64,000 nt of DNA from Streptomyces sp. NRRL S-1022 (GCF_000720135.1 NZ_JOIU01000007.1:1-64000); one strand, 5' to 3'. Numbered from the stretch's first letter, positions 7,996 through 17,386 are shown. Program-made: numbers and translations. The notes: generated by a model from the letters alone, not told the origin.

Positions 7996-8249
7996 CGCGT
8001 CCGGGGCGGGCCGGATCCCGCGTGAAGAGCGTGCCGACGGGGGTCGTCACCGCCAGGGCGCCCTCGTTCCCCGGCAGCTCCGGCGAGTCGGCGGGGTCCA
8101 CGGCGTACCGGCGTGGACCACCTCGGCGGCGACCTCGCGGACCGGTCCGGACCCGTGCAGTGCCACCGCCCCGTTCCCCTCCCCCGCAAGAGCAGGTCCG
8201 GATCACAGGATGGGAAAGTCCTGCGCGGGAGGGGGCGCCGGGGCGGGGG
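7996..8249 (-). other. Intergenic region with a possible decayed gene end
   Basis: No intact gene is supported between the nadA terminator and the RND gene. On the minus strand, from about 8180 to 8010, two frames joined by one shift near 8105 read like protein: PVREVAAEVVHAG, then YAVDPADSPELPGNEGALAV followed by TTPVGTLFTR. This could be the 3' remnant of a small gene. Support is weak and rests on amino-acid composition only. Confidence 0.2.
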
Positions 8250-11200
8250 TCAGACCCCCGCGGGCTCCGGCTCGTCCGAGGCGGCCGGGGCCGGGGACGC
8301 AAGACCCTTCTTCGCCGCCCGCTTCTTCGCGCGCCGCTCCTTGCGCAGCTCCAGCATCGCGTAGAGCGTCGGGACGAGGAGCAGGGTCAGCAGGGTCGAG
8401 GTGATCAGGCCGCCGATGACGACCACGGCCAGCGGCTGGGCGATGAAACCGCCCTCACCGGTGACGCCCAGGGCCATCGGGAGCAGGGCGAAGACGGTCG
8501 CCAGCGCCGTCATCAGGATCGGGCGGAGCCGGTGCCGGCCGCCCTCGACGACGGCCTCCACCACGCCGTGTCCCTGCGCCCGGTACTGGTTGATCAGGTC
8601 GATCAGCACGATCGCGTTGGTGACCACGATGCCGATCAGCATCAGCATGCCGATCATCGCGGGCACGCCCATCGGAGTGCCGGTGGCGACCAGCAGGCCG
8701 ATCGCGCCCGTCGCCGCGAACGGGACGGAGACCAGCAGGATCAGCGGCTGGGCGAGCGAGCGGAACGTCGCGACCAGCAGCATGAAGACGATCGCGATGG
8801 CCGCCAGCATGGCCAGGCCCAGGTTCTTGAACGCGTCGTCCTGGTCGGAGCTGACACCGCCGATCTCTGCCGTGGCCCCCGCCGGGAGCTTCAGCGCCTT
8901 GATCCTCGTCTGGAGCTTGCCGCTGATCGCGCCGGTGTTGTCACCGGTCGGCCTGGCCGTGACGGTGGCCGCGCGCTGCCCGTCGATCCGGGTCATGGAC
9001 ACCGGGCCGTCCACCAGCCGCACGGTGGCGATGTCGCCGAGCCGGACCGGGCCGAGGCGCAGGTGCTTCAGCTGGGCCAGCGTCGTCGCGGGCTTCGCCG
9101 ACCGTACGACGACGTCCCGCTCGGTGTCGTCCAGGATCGCCCTGGCCGCCGTCGTACCGCGCACGGCCTGCGCCACCGCGGCGCCCAGCTTCTGGTCGTC
9201 GAACCCGGCCGCCGCCGCCCTGGCGTTCGCCTTGACGGAGATCCGCGGCACGCTCCGCGCGAGGTCGCTGCTGACGTCCGTGACGTGGTCGAGGCCGGCG
9301 ACCGTGGAGCGGACCTGCTCGGCCGCCGTGCGCAGCGCCTGCGGGTCGGACGCCTTGACCACCACGCTCAGGTCCTGGCTGCCGAAGCCGTCACCGGCCG
9401 ACACCGTGGTCGTACCGATGCCCTTGAGCTTCTTCAGGCCGTCCTCCAGGTGCTTCTGCACGTCCCCGTAGGACGCGGAGTCCTTCAGCATCACCTGGTA
9501 CGACGCCTGGTTGGTGTCGGTGCCGCCGCCGAAGGCCGCCATGAAGCCGGAGGAGCCGACGGTGACCTGGTAGTCCTTCACGCCCTCGGTGGAGGCGAGC
9601 AGCTTCTCGACCTTCCTCGCCTGCGCGTCGGTGGCGGCCAGGCTGGTGCCGGGCCTCAGCTTCTGCTTGACGGTCAGGACCTCCTGGTCTCCCTGGTCGA
9701 AGAAGTTCGTCTTCAGCAGGCCGGACATGCCGAAGGTGACGACCAGGACGACGATCGCCAGAGCCACGCTGGTCAGCCGGCGGCGGGTCGCGAAGCGCAG
9801 GACGGGGACGTAGGCGCGCTGGAGACGGCTGCCGGCCTCCTTCTCCTCGGCCTTGCGGCGGGCCTCGGCCGCGTCCTCGGGGGTGCCCTTCGGGGCGCGC
9901 AGGAACCAGTACGACAGCACCGGCACGACCGTGAGCGACACGAGCAGGGAGGCCAGCAGGGCCGCCGTCACCGTGATGCTGAACGAGCCGAACAGGGCGC
10001 CCACCATGCCGCCGACCAGGCCGATCGGCAGGAACACGGCGACCGTGGTGAGGGTGGAGGAGGTGACCGCGCCGGCCACCTCACGGACCGCGGTGAGGAT
10101 GGCCTCCTTGCGCTCCTCTCCGTAGCCGAGGTGCCGCTTGATGTTCTCCAGGACCACGATCGAGTCGTCGACGACCCGGCCGATGGCGATGGTCAGCGCG
10201 CCCAGCGTCAGCATGTTCAGCGACAGGTCGCGCATCCACAGCACGAGCAGTGCGAGGACCACGGACAGCGGGATGGACACCGCGGTGACCAGGGTGGAGC
10301 GGACCGAGGCCAGGAAGACCAGGATCACCAGGACCGCGAAGAGCAGGCCGAGCGCGCCCTCCGTGGTCAGTCCCTTGATGGACTTGGACACGGCCGGGCC
10401 CTGGTCGCTGACGACGGTGAGCCGCGCGCCCGAGCCGAGGTCCGCGCGCAGACCGGGCAGCTTGTCCTGGACCGCCTCGGAGATGGAGACCGCGCTGCCG
10501 TCGTGGTCCATGGTGACGTTGACGGCGAGGCTGGGCCGGCCGTCGGTGCGGGTGATGGAGTCGGCCGGGGCCGGCTGCTCCCGCACGGTGGCCACGGACC
10601 CGAGGCGCACCGGCTTCCCGGCGCCCTCACCGGGGATCCTCAGGTCCTCGATCTGCCGGAGCGAGGTGAAGCCGCCGCCGACCTGGACGGTGCGGTTCGC
10701 GCCGTCCTCGTCGAAGGAGCCGGCCGGGACGGTCGCGCCGCCCGCCTGGAGGGCCTGGCCGAGGGCGGCGGGGGTGAGGCCGGCCCGGGCGAGCTTCGCG
10801 TCGTCCGGGGTGACGGTGACCTGGAGGTCGCGGACGCCCATGACCTGGACGCGGCCGACGCCGTCGATGTCCTTCAGGGCCGGCACGACGGTCGTGTCGA
10901 GCTGGTCGGCGAGGGCCTGCTGGTCCTTGTCCGAGGTGACGGCGAGGACCACGGTCGGCATGTCGTCCGTGGAGCCGGAGACCACCTGCGGGTCGACGTC
11001 GTCCGGGAGCCGGTTGCGGGCCCGGTTCACGGCCTGCTGGACGTCGGAGACGATCCGGTCGGTGTCGTTGCCGTAGTCGAAGGACGCCATGATCACGGCG
11101 TTGCCCTCGCTCGCGGTGGAGGTGACCGCGGTGACGCCGTCGACGCCCTGGAGGTTGTCCTCGATCGGCTCGACGACCTGCTTCTCGACCACGTCGGGCG

Positions 11201-11366
11201 AGGCGCCCTGGTACGGCGCGACGACCGACACCATGGGCAGTTCGATGGTGGGCAGCAGCTGCTGCTTGATCTGGGGTATGGCGATCAGCCCGAAGGCGAG
11301 CGCGATGATCGAGACGAGCCCGACGAGGGCCCGTTGGGCAAGGCTGAACCGGGACAGCCAGGACAT
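8250..11366 (-). CDS. RND-family efflux transporter permease (AcrB/HAE-like)
   Basis: This is a proton-driven membrane exporter of 1038 residues. It has the twofold RND layout: a first membrane helix at about 10-30, a large outer porter domain (~40-320), helices with the signature AIGRVVDDSIVVLENIKRHL near residue 390, a second outer domain (~560-850), and a second helix block containing MIGMLMLIGIVVTNAIVLID. The substrate is not predictable. No adaptor or TolC-like partner is nearby, as is usual in Gram-positive bacteria. The ATG at 11366 (MSWLSRFSLAQRALV) is preferred over a start further upstream in the same frame. It lies 156 bp downstream of a co-directional two-component system, which may control it. 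The last ~35 residues are Lys/Ala/Pro-rich. Confidence 0.93.
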   Translation of the reverse strand: MSWLSRFSLAQRALVGLVSIIALAFGLIAIPQIKQQLLPTIELPMVSVVAPYQGASPDVVEKQVVEPIEDNLQGVDGVTAVTSTASEGNAVIMASFDYGNDTDRIVSDVQQAVNRARNRLPDDVDPQVVSGSTDDMPTVVLAVTSDKDQQALADQLDTTVVPALKDIDGVGRVQVMGVRDLQVTVTPDDAKLARAGLTPAALGQALQAGGATVPAGSFDEDGANRTVQVGGGFTSLRQIEDLRIPGEGAGKPVRLGSVATVREQPAPADSITRTDGRPSLAVNVTMDHDGSAVSISEAVQDKLPGLRADLGSGARLTVVSDQGPAVSKSIKGLTTEGALGLLFAVLVILVFLASVRSTLVTAVSIPLSVVLALLVLWMRDLSLNMLTLGALTIAIGRVVDDSIVVLENIKRHLGYGEERKEAILTAVREVAGAVTSSTLTTVAVFLPIGLVGGMVGALFGSFSITVTAALLASLLVSLTVVPVLSYWFLRAPKGTPEDAAEARRKAEEKEAGSRLQRAYVPVLRFATRRRLTSVALAIVVLVVTFGMSGLLKTNFFDQGDQEVLTVKQKLRPGTSLAATDAQARKVEKLLASTEGVKDYQVTVGSSGFMAAFGGGTDTNQASYQVMLKDSASYGDVQKHLEDGLKKLKGIGTTTVSAGDGFGSQDLSVVVKASDPQALRTAAEQVRSTVAGLDHVTDVSSDLARSVPRISVKANARAAAAGFDDQKLGAAVAQAVRGTTAARAILDDTERDVVVRSAKPATTLAQLKHLRLGPVRLGDIATVRLVDGPVSMTRIDGQRAATVTARPTGDNTGAISGKLQTRIKALKLPAGATAEIGGVSSDQDDAFKNLGLAMLAAIAIVFMLLVATFRSLAQPLILLVSVPFAATGAIGLLVATGTPMGVPAMIGMLMLIGIVVTNAIVLIDLINQYRAQGHGVVEAVVEGGRHRLRPILMTALATVFALLPMALGVTGEGGFIAQPLAVVVIGGLITSTLLTLLLVPTLYAMLELRKERRAKKRAAKKGLASPAPAASDEPEPAGV

Positions 11367-11522
11367 GGGGCAGGGTCTCTCTTCTGTGAGCGGCAGAAGC
11401 GGCAAGGACGCAGGTGAGCGCCCACTCGACCACCCTGAGCCATGCCGGGGGCCCCTTCCGTAGGCCCCAGGTCCCGTCCTCCACCGGCCCCCTACTCCGC
11501 GCGCAGTACACGCGGGTGGAGA

Positions 11523-12200
11523 TCACTCCGTCTTCGGACGGACCAGCCCGGACTCGTACGCGATCACGACGAGCTGCGCCCGGTCACGCGCGCCCAGCTT
11601 GGCCATGGCCCGGTTGACGTGCGTCTTCACCGTCAGCGGGCTGACCGCCAGGCGTTCGGCGATCTCGTCGTTGGAGTGGCCGCCGGCGACCTGGACGAGG
11701 ACCTCCCGCTCCCTGCCGGTGAGCGCGCCGAGCCGCTCGGAGCGGGCCGGGTCGCGGCCCTCGTCGTCGCCCTGGGCGAGGAAGCGGGCGATCAGGCCCT
11801 TGGTGGCGGCCGGGGACAGCAGCGCCTCGCCGCCGGCCGCGACCCGGATGGCGCTCAGCAGCTCCTCGGGCTCGCTGCCCTTGCCGAGGAAGCCGGAGGC
11901 GCCGGCCCGCAGCGCCCTGACGACGTAGTCGTCGACCTCGAAGGTGGTCAGGATGACCACGCGGGCCTGTGCCAGCAAGGGATCGGCGCCGATCAGCCGG
12001 GTCGCGGCGAGACCGTCGGTGCCGGGCATCCGGATGTCCATGAGGACGACGTCGGGGCCGTGCTCCCGGGCGAGCCGGACCGCCTCCGCGCCGTCGGCGG
12101 CCTCCCCCACCACCTCCATGTCGGGCTCGGAGTCGACCAGCACCCGGAACGCGCTGCGCAGCAGTGCCTGGTCGTCGGCGAGCAGGACACGGATGGTCAT
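11523..12200 (-). CDS. Two-component response regulator, NarL/LuxR family
   Basis: This 225-residue cytoplasmic transcription factor has an N-terminal receiver domain with acidic residues in LLADDQ and the phosphoacceptor Asp in VVLMDIRMPG (about residue 54). The C-terminal LuxR helix-turn-helix is at about residues 155-215 (LTGREREVLVQVAGGHSNDE). The start overlaps the stop of the sensor kinase gene by 4 bp (ATGA), so the pair is translationally coupled. The RND pump gene lies next downstream on the same strand and is the most likely local target; this is inferred from position. Confidence 0.95.
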   Translation of the reverse strand: MTIRVLLADDQALLRSAFRVLVDSEPDMEVVGEAADGAEAVRLAREHGPDVVLMDIRMPGTDGLAATRLIGADPLLAQARVVILTTFEVDDYVVRALRAGASGFLGKGSEPEELLSAIRVAAGGEALLSPAATKGLIARFLAQGDDEGRDPARSERLGALTGREREVLVQVAGGHSNDEIAERLAVSPLTVKTHVNRAMAKLGARDRAQLVVIAYESGLVRPKTE

Positions 12201-13414
12201 ACGGACTCCCCCTGGGCCGTCGTCGTCTCGACCGGCAGGATCGCATGGACCCGGAAGCCGCTTCCGTAGCGGGGGCCGGTGGTCAGGGTGCCGCCGAGGG
12301 CGGTGACCCGCTCGCGCATGCCGAGCAGTCCGTGCCCGCCACCGGCCTCCGGCTCGCCGGCCGTGCCCGAGCCGTCGTCCAGCACGGTGACCTCCAGGGC
12401 CGGGCCGGCCCGTACGACGCTCACCTCGGCCCCGGCGCCGGGGCCGGCGTGCTTCTGCACGTTGGTGAGGGCCTCCTGGACGATCCGGTAGGCGGCCAGG
12501 TCGACGGCGGCCGGGAGTTCGGTGCCCTGGTCGGCGCGGGCCACGGCCACCGGCAGGCCCGCGCTGCGGAAGGTGTCGGCCAGCTCCTCCAGGCGGTTCA
12601 GGCCGGGAGCGGGTTCGGTGGGGGCCTCCGGGTCACCGGACTGGCGGAGCAGGCCGACGGTGGCACGGAGTTCGTTCAGCGCACTGCGGCTGGCCTCCCG
12701 GACGTGCGCGAGGGCCTCCTTGGCCTGGTCGGGCCGCTTGTCCATGACGTGGGCGGCGACCCCGGCCTGCACGTTGACCAGGGCGATGTGGTGGGCGACG
12801 ACGTCGTGCAGATCGCGGGCGATCCGCAGCCGCTCCTCGGCGACCCGGCGGCGCGCCTCCTCCTCCCGGGTGCGTTCGGCGCGTTCCGCGCGGTCCCGGA
12901 TGGCCTGCACGACCGCCCGGCGGCTGCGTACGGCGTCCCCCGCGGTGGCGCCGATGCCGGTCCAGGCGAGCACGCCCAGGTTCTCCTGCGCGTACCAGGG
13001 CAGCGGGCCGGCGAGCATGGCGGCGGCCGTCAGCACGGTCATGGTGAGCAGGCCGAGGCGCCAGGTGGTGGGGCGGTCGGTGGTCGCGGCCACGGTGTAG
13101 AGGGCGACGACGGCGGACATCGCGACCGGGGCGCGCGGGTCGCCGGTGACGAACTCGACGAGGGAGGCCGTGCCGGTGACGGCCAGGACCGTGCGCGGGG
13201 TGCGGCGGCGGAAGACCAGCGCCGCCGCGCCGGCCAGCATCAGCAGCAGGCTGAGGGCGTCGGGGACCCGCAGCTCCCAGGTGACGCCCTGTTCGCCCCG
13301 GGGCACGGCGAAGGTGCCGGCGATCATGCAGGCCAGCACGCCCGCCGCGAGGGCCGCGTCCAGGGCGAGGGGGTGGGCCTTGAGGCTGCACCGGGCGCGT
13401 TCGAGAGTGCTCAC
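12197..13414 (-). CDS. Two-component sensor histidine kinase (HisKA_3/DesK-like)
   Basis: This membrane sensor kinase of about 405 residues pairs with the overlapping response-regulator gene. Hydrophobic helices occupy roughly the first 150 residues. The phosphoacceptor His is in RIARDLHDVVAHHIALV, typical of the HisKA_3 subfamily, and the ATPase domain ends with GHGLLGMRERV. The signal is unknown. The start is uncertain: GTG at 13414 and GTG at 13438 are both in frame and neither has a good ribosome-binding site. I chose 13414 because the earlier residues look unlike the family. Confidence 0.92.
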   Translation of the reverse strand: MSTLERARCSLKAHPLALDAALAAGVLACMIAGTFAVPRGEQGVTWELRVPDALSLLLMLAGAAALVFRRRTPRTVLAVTGTASLVEFVTGDPRAPVAMSAVVALYTVAATTDRPTTWRLGLLTMTVLTAAAMLAGPLPWYAQENLGVLAWTGIGATAGDAVRSRRAVVQAIRDRAERAERTREEEARRRVAEERLRIARDLHDVVAHHIALVNVQAGVAAHVMDKRPDQAKEALAHVREASRSALNELRATVGLLRQSGDPEAPTEPAPGLNRLEELADTFRSAGLPVAVARADQGTELPAAVDLAAYRIVQEALTNVQKHAGPGAGAEVSVVRAGPALEVTVLDDGSGTAGEPEAGGGHGLLGMRERVTALGGTLTTGPRYGSGFRVHAILPVETTTAQGESV

Positions 13415-13486
13415 GGAGGAACAGTACGGTTCCGGCACAGGGCGTGACGGCGGAAAGGGTCACCGGACGCCCGGCCGCTCAGCCCC

Positions 13487-13638
13487 GTCGCCCGGCCGGG
13501 GATCAGCCCGGGATCAGCCCGTCGTCGCTCAGCAGTTCCCGGACCTCCTCCAGCGTCGCGTCGTCGCCCGGCCGGGGATCAGCCCGGGATCAGCCCGTCG
13601 TCGCTCAGCAGTTCCCGGACCTCCTCCAGCGTCGCGTC
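13487..13638. repeat. Exact 76-bp tandem duplication within pspAA
   Basis: Positions 13487-13562 and 13563-13638 are identical. Each copy encodes, on the minus strand, the C-terminal PspAA segment DATLEEVRELLSDDGLIPG and its stop codon. The duplication lies where the central part of pspAA should be. It may be a real tandem duplication or an assembly artefact. Confidence 0.95.
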
Positions 13639-13721
13639 AGCTCGTCGTCCAGCTTGTTCAGCTCGGTGAGACGGGTGTCGTCCAGTCTCACCTGGCCCTC
13701 CCCCATGATCCGTACGATCAT
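13503..13721 (-). pseudogene. pspAA: PspA-associated protein PspAA, disrupted
   Basis: PspAA is a small partner of PspA in actinobacterial envelope-stress responses and is normally about 90 residues. Here the ATG at 13721 gives MIVRIMGEGQVRLDDTRL and continues to LNKLDDEL. Then the central ~40 residues, including the expected SDLILP region, are missing. The reading frame jumps into the duplicated 3' end out of phase and stops at 13605 after 38 residues. The correct C-terminus is present twice in another frame (see the repeat at 13487-13638). The gene follows pspA on the same strand with a 33-bp gap. Deletion plus duplication suggests an assembly problem, though real loss is possible. Confidence 0.8.
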
Positions 13722-13754
13722 GTCGGCCTCCTCGGCTCGGGCCCCGGCGCCGGC

Positions 13755-14546
13755 CTACTGCTTGTCGAAGCGCGGGGTGTCCTGCGGCTGCTGCTGGGAC
13801 TGCCCCTGACCGGTGCCGCCCTCGATGGCCTGCTGCGGGGAGCCCCCGGCCAGCTCGGCCTTCATGCGCTGCAGTTCCAGCTCTACATCCGTACCACCGG
13901 AGAGCCGGTCCAGCTCGGCCTGGATGTCGTCCTTGTGCATGCCGGACTGGTCGTCCAGGGCGCCGGAGGCGAGCAGTTCGTCGATGGCGCCGGCCCGGGC
14001 CTGGAGCTGGGCGGTCTTGTCCTCGGCGCGCTGGATGGCCAGGCCGACGTCGCCCATCTCCTCGGAGATGCCGGAGAAGGCCTCGCCGATGCGGGTCTGG
14101 GCCTGGGCGGCGGTGTAGGTGGCTTTGATGGTCTCCTTCTTCGTACGGAAGGCGTCCACCTTGGCCTGGAGGCGCTGGGCCGCCAGGGTGAGCTTCTCCT
14201 CCTCGCCCTGGAGGGTCGCGTGCTGCGTCTCCAGGTCGGTGACCTGCTGCTGGAGCGCGGCCTTGCGGGACAGCGCCTCGCGGGCCAGGTCCTCCCGGCC
14301 GAGCGCGAGCGCCTTGCGGCCCTGGTCCTCCAGCTTGGACGACTGCTGCTGGAGCTGGTTGAGCTGGAGCTCCAGGCGCTTGCGGCTGGTGGCCACGTCC
14401 GCCACGCCCCGGCGGACCTTCTGCAGCAGCTCCAGCTGCTTCTGGTACGAGTAATCGAGGGTCTCGCGCGGGTCCTCGGCCCGGTCAAGGGCCTTGTTCG
14501 CCTTCGCGCGGAAGATCATCCCCATACGCTTCATGACACCGCTCAT
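13755..14546 (-). CDS. pspA: Phage-shock protein A (PspA/IM30 family)
   Basis: PspA is a peripheral membrane protein that assembles into scaffolds and stabilises stressed membranes. The 263-residue product begins MSGVMKRMGMIFRAKANKAL, with the family's N-terminal amphipathic helix, and is then almost wholly coiled coil (about residues 25-220; many Gln/Leu/Glu heptads). The tail is Gln- and Pro-rich. It is followed on the same strand by the disrupted pspAA. The other usual partners, htpX and pspAB, are at 61-62.5 kb in this window. An internal ATG at 14534 is an alternative start. Confidence 0.95.
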   Translation of the reverse strand: MSGVMKRMGMIFRAKANKALDRAEDPRETLDYSYQKQLELLQKVRRGVADVATSRKRLELQLNQLQQQSSKLEDQGRKALALGREDLAREALSRKAALQQQVTDLETQHATLQGEEEKLTLAAQRLQAKVDAFRTKKETIKATYTAAQAQTRIGEAFSGISEEMGDVGLAIQRAEDKTAQLQARAGAIDELLASGALDDQSGMHKDDIQAELDRLSGGTDVELELQRMKAELAGGSPQQAIEGGTGQGQSQQQPQDTPRFDKQ

Positions 14547-14789
14547 GGGCTTCGCGCGCCCCCTTCTGACGGACTCCGGCTCACCGAACCTGCGACAGGA
14601 CCCACAGTACGGGCCCTGCTTCCATTACCGCACCGTTCGCGGGGTGATGCGCTCATCCCCGAGGACGACTGCGGTCCGCGCGGCTCCGGCGTGAGGAGTA
14701 GGTGATCCACCCTGAAGACGTCCGGTGTTGCCGGATCGTTCCCCAGCGGACTGGGGTCCATGCCGGTGCAGCCCTTACCCTTGGGTTTT

Positions 14790-15386
14790 GTGTTCCGTAG
14801 CCGTGCCAAGGAAGAGAAGGCCCCCGCCGACAAGGCGGCGGTGACCGACTCCAAGCAGCCCCGTGACCCGCAGGCGCCCAAGGGCAGGCCCACGCCCAAG
14901 CGCAGTGAGGCCCAGTCCCAGCGTCGCAGCGTCGCCCAGACGCCGACCAACCGCAAGGAGGCAGCCAAGCGCCAGCGCGAGGAGCGGCGGCGGGCGCTGG
15001 AGCGGCAGCGCCAGGCGCTGGCCGGCGGCGACGAGCGGTACCTGCCCGCCCGGGACAGGGGCCCGGTCCGGCGGTTCGCCCGGGACTGGACGGACTCGCG
15101 GTTCAACGTGGCGGAGTTCTTCCTGCCGCTCGCCGTGGTCATCCTGGTGCTGAGCGTGGTGCGGGTGCCCGCGATCCAGAGCATCGCGCTGCTGCTGTGG
15201 CTGGTCGTGATCGTGCTGATCGTGGTGGACGCGGCGTTCAGCGGCTTCCGGCTGAAGAAGCGGCTCAAGGAGCGCTTCCCGGACGAGAACACCCGCGGCG
15301 CGGTCGCCTACGCCCTGATGCGGTCCCTGCAGATGCGCCGGCTCCGGCTGCCGAAGCCTCAGGTCAAGCGCGGAGCGCGGCCCTGA
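14790..15386 (+). CDS. DUF3043 membrane protein
   Basis: This 198-residue protein of unknown function is conserved in actinobacteria. A highly charged Lys/Arg/Gln-rich N-terminal half (residues ~1-95) precedes two hydrophobic segments near FFLPLAVVILVLSVVRVPAI and IALLLWLVVIVLIVVDAAF. A basic C-terminus ends in KRGARP. GTG at 14790 (VFRSRAKEEKA) is chosen; an ATG ten codons upstream is in frame but unlike the family. TACCCT lies eight bases before the GTG with no ribosome-binding site, consistent with a leaderless message. It is divergent from pspA and 68 bp upstream of a methyltransferase gene on the same strand. Confidence 0.88.
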   Translation: MFRSRAKEEKAPADKAAVTDSKQPRDPQAPKGRPTPKRSEAQSQRRSVAQTPTNRKEAAKRQREERRRALERQRQALAGGDERYLPARDRGPVRRFARDWTDSRFNVAEFFLPLAVVILVLSVVRVPAIQSIALLLWLVVIVLIVVDAAFSGFRLKKRLKERFPDENTRGAVAYALMRSLQMRRLRLPKPQVKRGARP

Positions 15387-15454
15387 GCGCTGACGCTTTC
15401 ACCGGGGGCGCGGCCGAGGCCCGGCCGGACCGGCTGGGCGGCCTGCGGGACGTC

Positions 15455-16171
15455 GTGAGCCAGGAGCTGGTGGCGCGGCAGCTGGACGAGCAGATAGCCG
15501 GGCGGTTCCCGGTCGGGCGGCGGCTGCGGGTGCTCGACGTGGGGATGGGCCGCGGCGCGCAGGCGCTGCGGCTGGCCCGGCTCGGCCACCAGGTGACCGG
15601 GGTCGAGCAGGACGCGACGATGATCGCCGCCGCCCGGGAGGCCGTGGCCCGGGAGCCGGAGGGCATCCGGGAGCGGGTCCGGCTGGTGCAGGGCGACGGG
15701 CGGGACACCGGCGTGCACTTCCTGCCGGGCAGCTTCGACGTGGTGCTGTGCCACGCCGTACTGATGTACGTCGAGGAGCCCGACCCGCTGGTGGCGGGCC
15801 TGGCCCGGATGCTGGCCCCCGGCGGTCTGCTCTCCCTCCTGGTGCGCAACGGCGACGCGCTCGCCATGCGCCCGGGCCTGACCGGCGACTGGGCCGGGGC
15901 CCTGGCCGCCTTCGACACCACCGCGTACCGCAACCGCCTCGGCCTGGACGTCCGCGCCGACCGTCTGGCCTCCCTGACCGCCACGCTCGCCGGCATCGCC
16001 GCCCCGCTGCACGCCTGGTACGGCGTCCGGGTCTTCACGGACACGGTGGCGGACGACGCGGACGTACCCGAGGACCTCGGGACGCTGCTCGCGGTGGAGG
16101 AGCGGGCCGGGCGCACGGACCCCTACCGCGGGGTGGCGGCGCTGCTGCATCTGTGCGGGGTACGCGGCTGA
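15455..16171 (+). CDS. Class I SAM-dependent methyltransferase
   Basis: This cytoplasmic methyltransferase of about 238 residues has a Rossmann-type SAM site. Motif I is VLDVGMGRGAQALRLA, the acidic loop is VTGVEQD, motif II is SFDVVLCHAVLMYVE and the post-motif is LAPGGLLSLLV. Layout resembles the CmoA/UbiE-like group, but the substrate is unknown. The start is uncertain: the frame is open upstream into the preceding gene, and GTG at 15455 (MSQELVARQLDEQIAG) is the first plausible start without overlap. It follows the DUF3043 gene on the same strand and may be cotranscribed with it. Confidence 0.82.
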   Translation: MSQELVARQLDEQIAGRFPVGRRLRVLDVGMGRGAQALRLARLGHQVTGVEQDATMIAAAREAVAREPEGIRERVRLVQGDGRDTGVHFLPGSFDVVLCHAVLMYVEEPDPLVAGLARMLAPGGLLSLLVRNGDALAMRPGLTGDWAGALAAFDTTAYRNRLGLDVRADRLASLTATLAGIAAPLHAWYGVRVFTDTVADDADVPEDLGTLLAVEERAGRTDPYRGVAALLHLCGVRG

Positions 16172-16227
16172 GCCCGTTCGGGGCAACAGCGCGGGACGGG
16201 TGATCACCCTGCGGTGAGACTCGGGGC

Positions 16228-17322
16228 ATGGACGCTTCCCGTACCCGTGCGCGTGCCCCGCGGACGGCCGTCCGCGCCGCCGCCGCGCTGGCGTGCTGCG
16301 CGGCCCTCGCCGCCGGCTGCACCGTTCCCGCCGCACCGGCCGGGCGGGACGCCCCGGCGACGGCTCCGGCGGGGACCCTGGCGGCCCTGCCGATGGCCGC
16401 GGGCGACCTGCAGAGCCAGTACCAGAGGGTCATCAAGGAGGTCCTGCCGTCGGTCGTGCAGATCCAGGCGAGCCGCGACCTGGGCTCCGGGGTGGTGTAC
16501 GACGGCAACGGACACATCGTCACCAACGCGCACGTGGTCGGGTCGGAGAAGACCTTCCAGGTGACGACGGCCAGCAACGAGGAGCCGCTCACCGCGAGCC
16601 TGGTCTACTCCTACCCCGAGCAGGACCTGGCCGTGATCCGGCTGGACCGGGTGCCGGACGGGCTGAAGCCGGCGGTGTTCGGGAACTCCGAAAAGGTGGA
16701 GGTCGGCCAGATCGTGCTGGCGATGGGGTCGCCGCTGGGGCTGTCGTCCAGCGTGACCCAGGGCATCGTCTCGGCGACCGGACGGACCGTCAGCGAGGGC
16801 AGCACGGAGGGCGGTACGGGCGCGACGATCGCGAACATGGTGCAGACGTCGGCCGCGATCAACCCCGGCAACAGCGGCGGCGCCCTGGTCGATCTCGCCG
16901 GGCAGGTGATCGGCATCCCGACACTCGCGGCGGCCGATCCCGGCCTCGGCGGCAGCGCGGCGCCGGGCATCGGGTTCGCGATCCCGGCGTCGATGGTGCG
17001 GACGATCGCCGACCAGATCGTCCGGCAGGGCAAGGTCGTCGACTCCGGGCGGGCGGCCCTCGACATCACCGGGCGGACCTTCGTGGACGACCGCTACCGG
17101 CCGGTCGGGGTGGCGGTGGTCAGCGTCCGGGCCGGCGGCGCGGCCGAACGGGCCGGCCTGCGGCCCGGGGACATCATCACCGGGGTGGGTGACCAGCCCA
17201 TCACCACCATGACCTCGCTCGCCGAGGCGCTGGCGGCCGGCAAGCCGGGCCGGCGGACGTCGGTGACGTACCTGCGCGACGGCGCCGAGAAGACGGTCCC
17301 GGTGACGCTGGGCGAGCAATGA
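16228..17322 (+). CDS. HtrA/DegP-like trypsin-fold serine protease with PDZ domain (lipoprotein)
   Basis: This secreted quality-control protease has 364 residues. A signal peptide ends in the lipobox LAAGC (Cys31), so it should be anchored on the outer membrane face. The catalytic triad is visible: His102 in IVTNAHVV, Asp133 in PEQDLAVIRL and Ser216 in NPGNSGGALVDL. A C-terminal PDZ domain (about 290-360) contains ERAGLRPGDIITGVGDQPI. Substrates are misfolded extracytoplasmic proteins in better-known homologues. ATG at 16228 has no clear ribosome-binding site. The gene lies near the psp genes, which fits an envelope-stress neighbourhood, but co-regulation is not shown. Confidence 0.95.
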   Translation: MDASRTRARAPRTAVRAAAALACCAALAAGCTVPAAPAGRDAPATAPAGTLAALPMAAGDLQSQYQRVIKEVLPSVVQIQASRDLGSGVVYDGNGHIVTNAHVVGSEKTFQVTTASNEEPLTASLVYSYPEQDLAVIRLDRVPDGLKPAVFGNSEKVEVGQIVLAMGSPLGLSSSVTQGIVSATGRTVSEGSTEGGTGATIANMVQTSAAINPGNSGGALVDLAGQVIGIPTLAAADPGLGGSAAPGIGFAIPASMVRTIADQIVRQGKVVDSGRAALDITGRTFVDDRYRPVGVAVVSVRAGGAAERAGLRPGDIITGVGDQPITTMTSLAEALAAGKPGRRTSVTYLRDGAEKTVPVTLGEQ

Positions 17323-17386
17323 GGAAGGGGTGAGGGCGGCCCCGCGGCCCCCTCCCCCTTCCCGCCTTCTCGTCCCGCCGGTGGCC

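Noticed and set aside
7971..11417. 1148-codon plus-strand open frame opposite the RND transporter
   Set aside because: The minus strand encodes a full RND protein with all motifs; the plus frame is an Arg/Gly/Asp/Gln-rich shadow.
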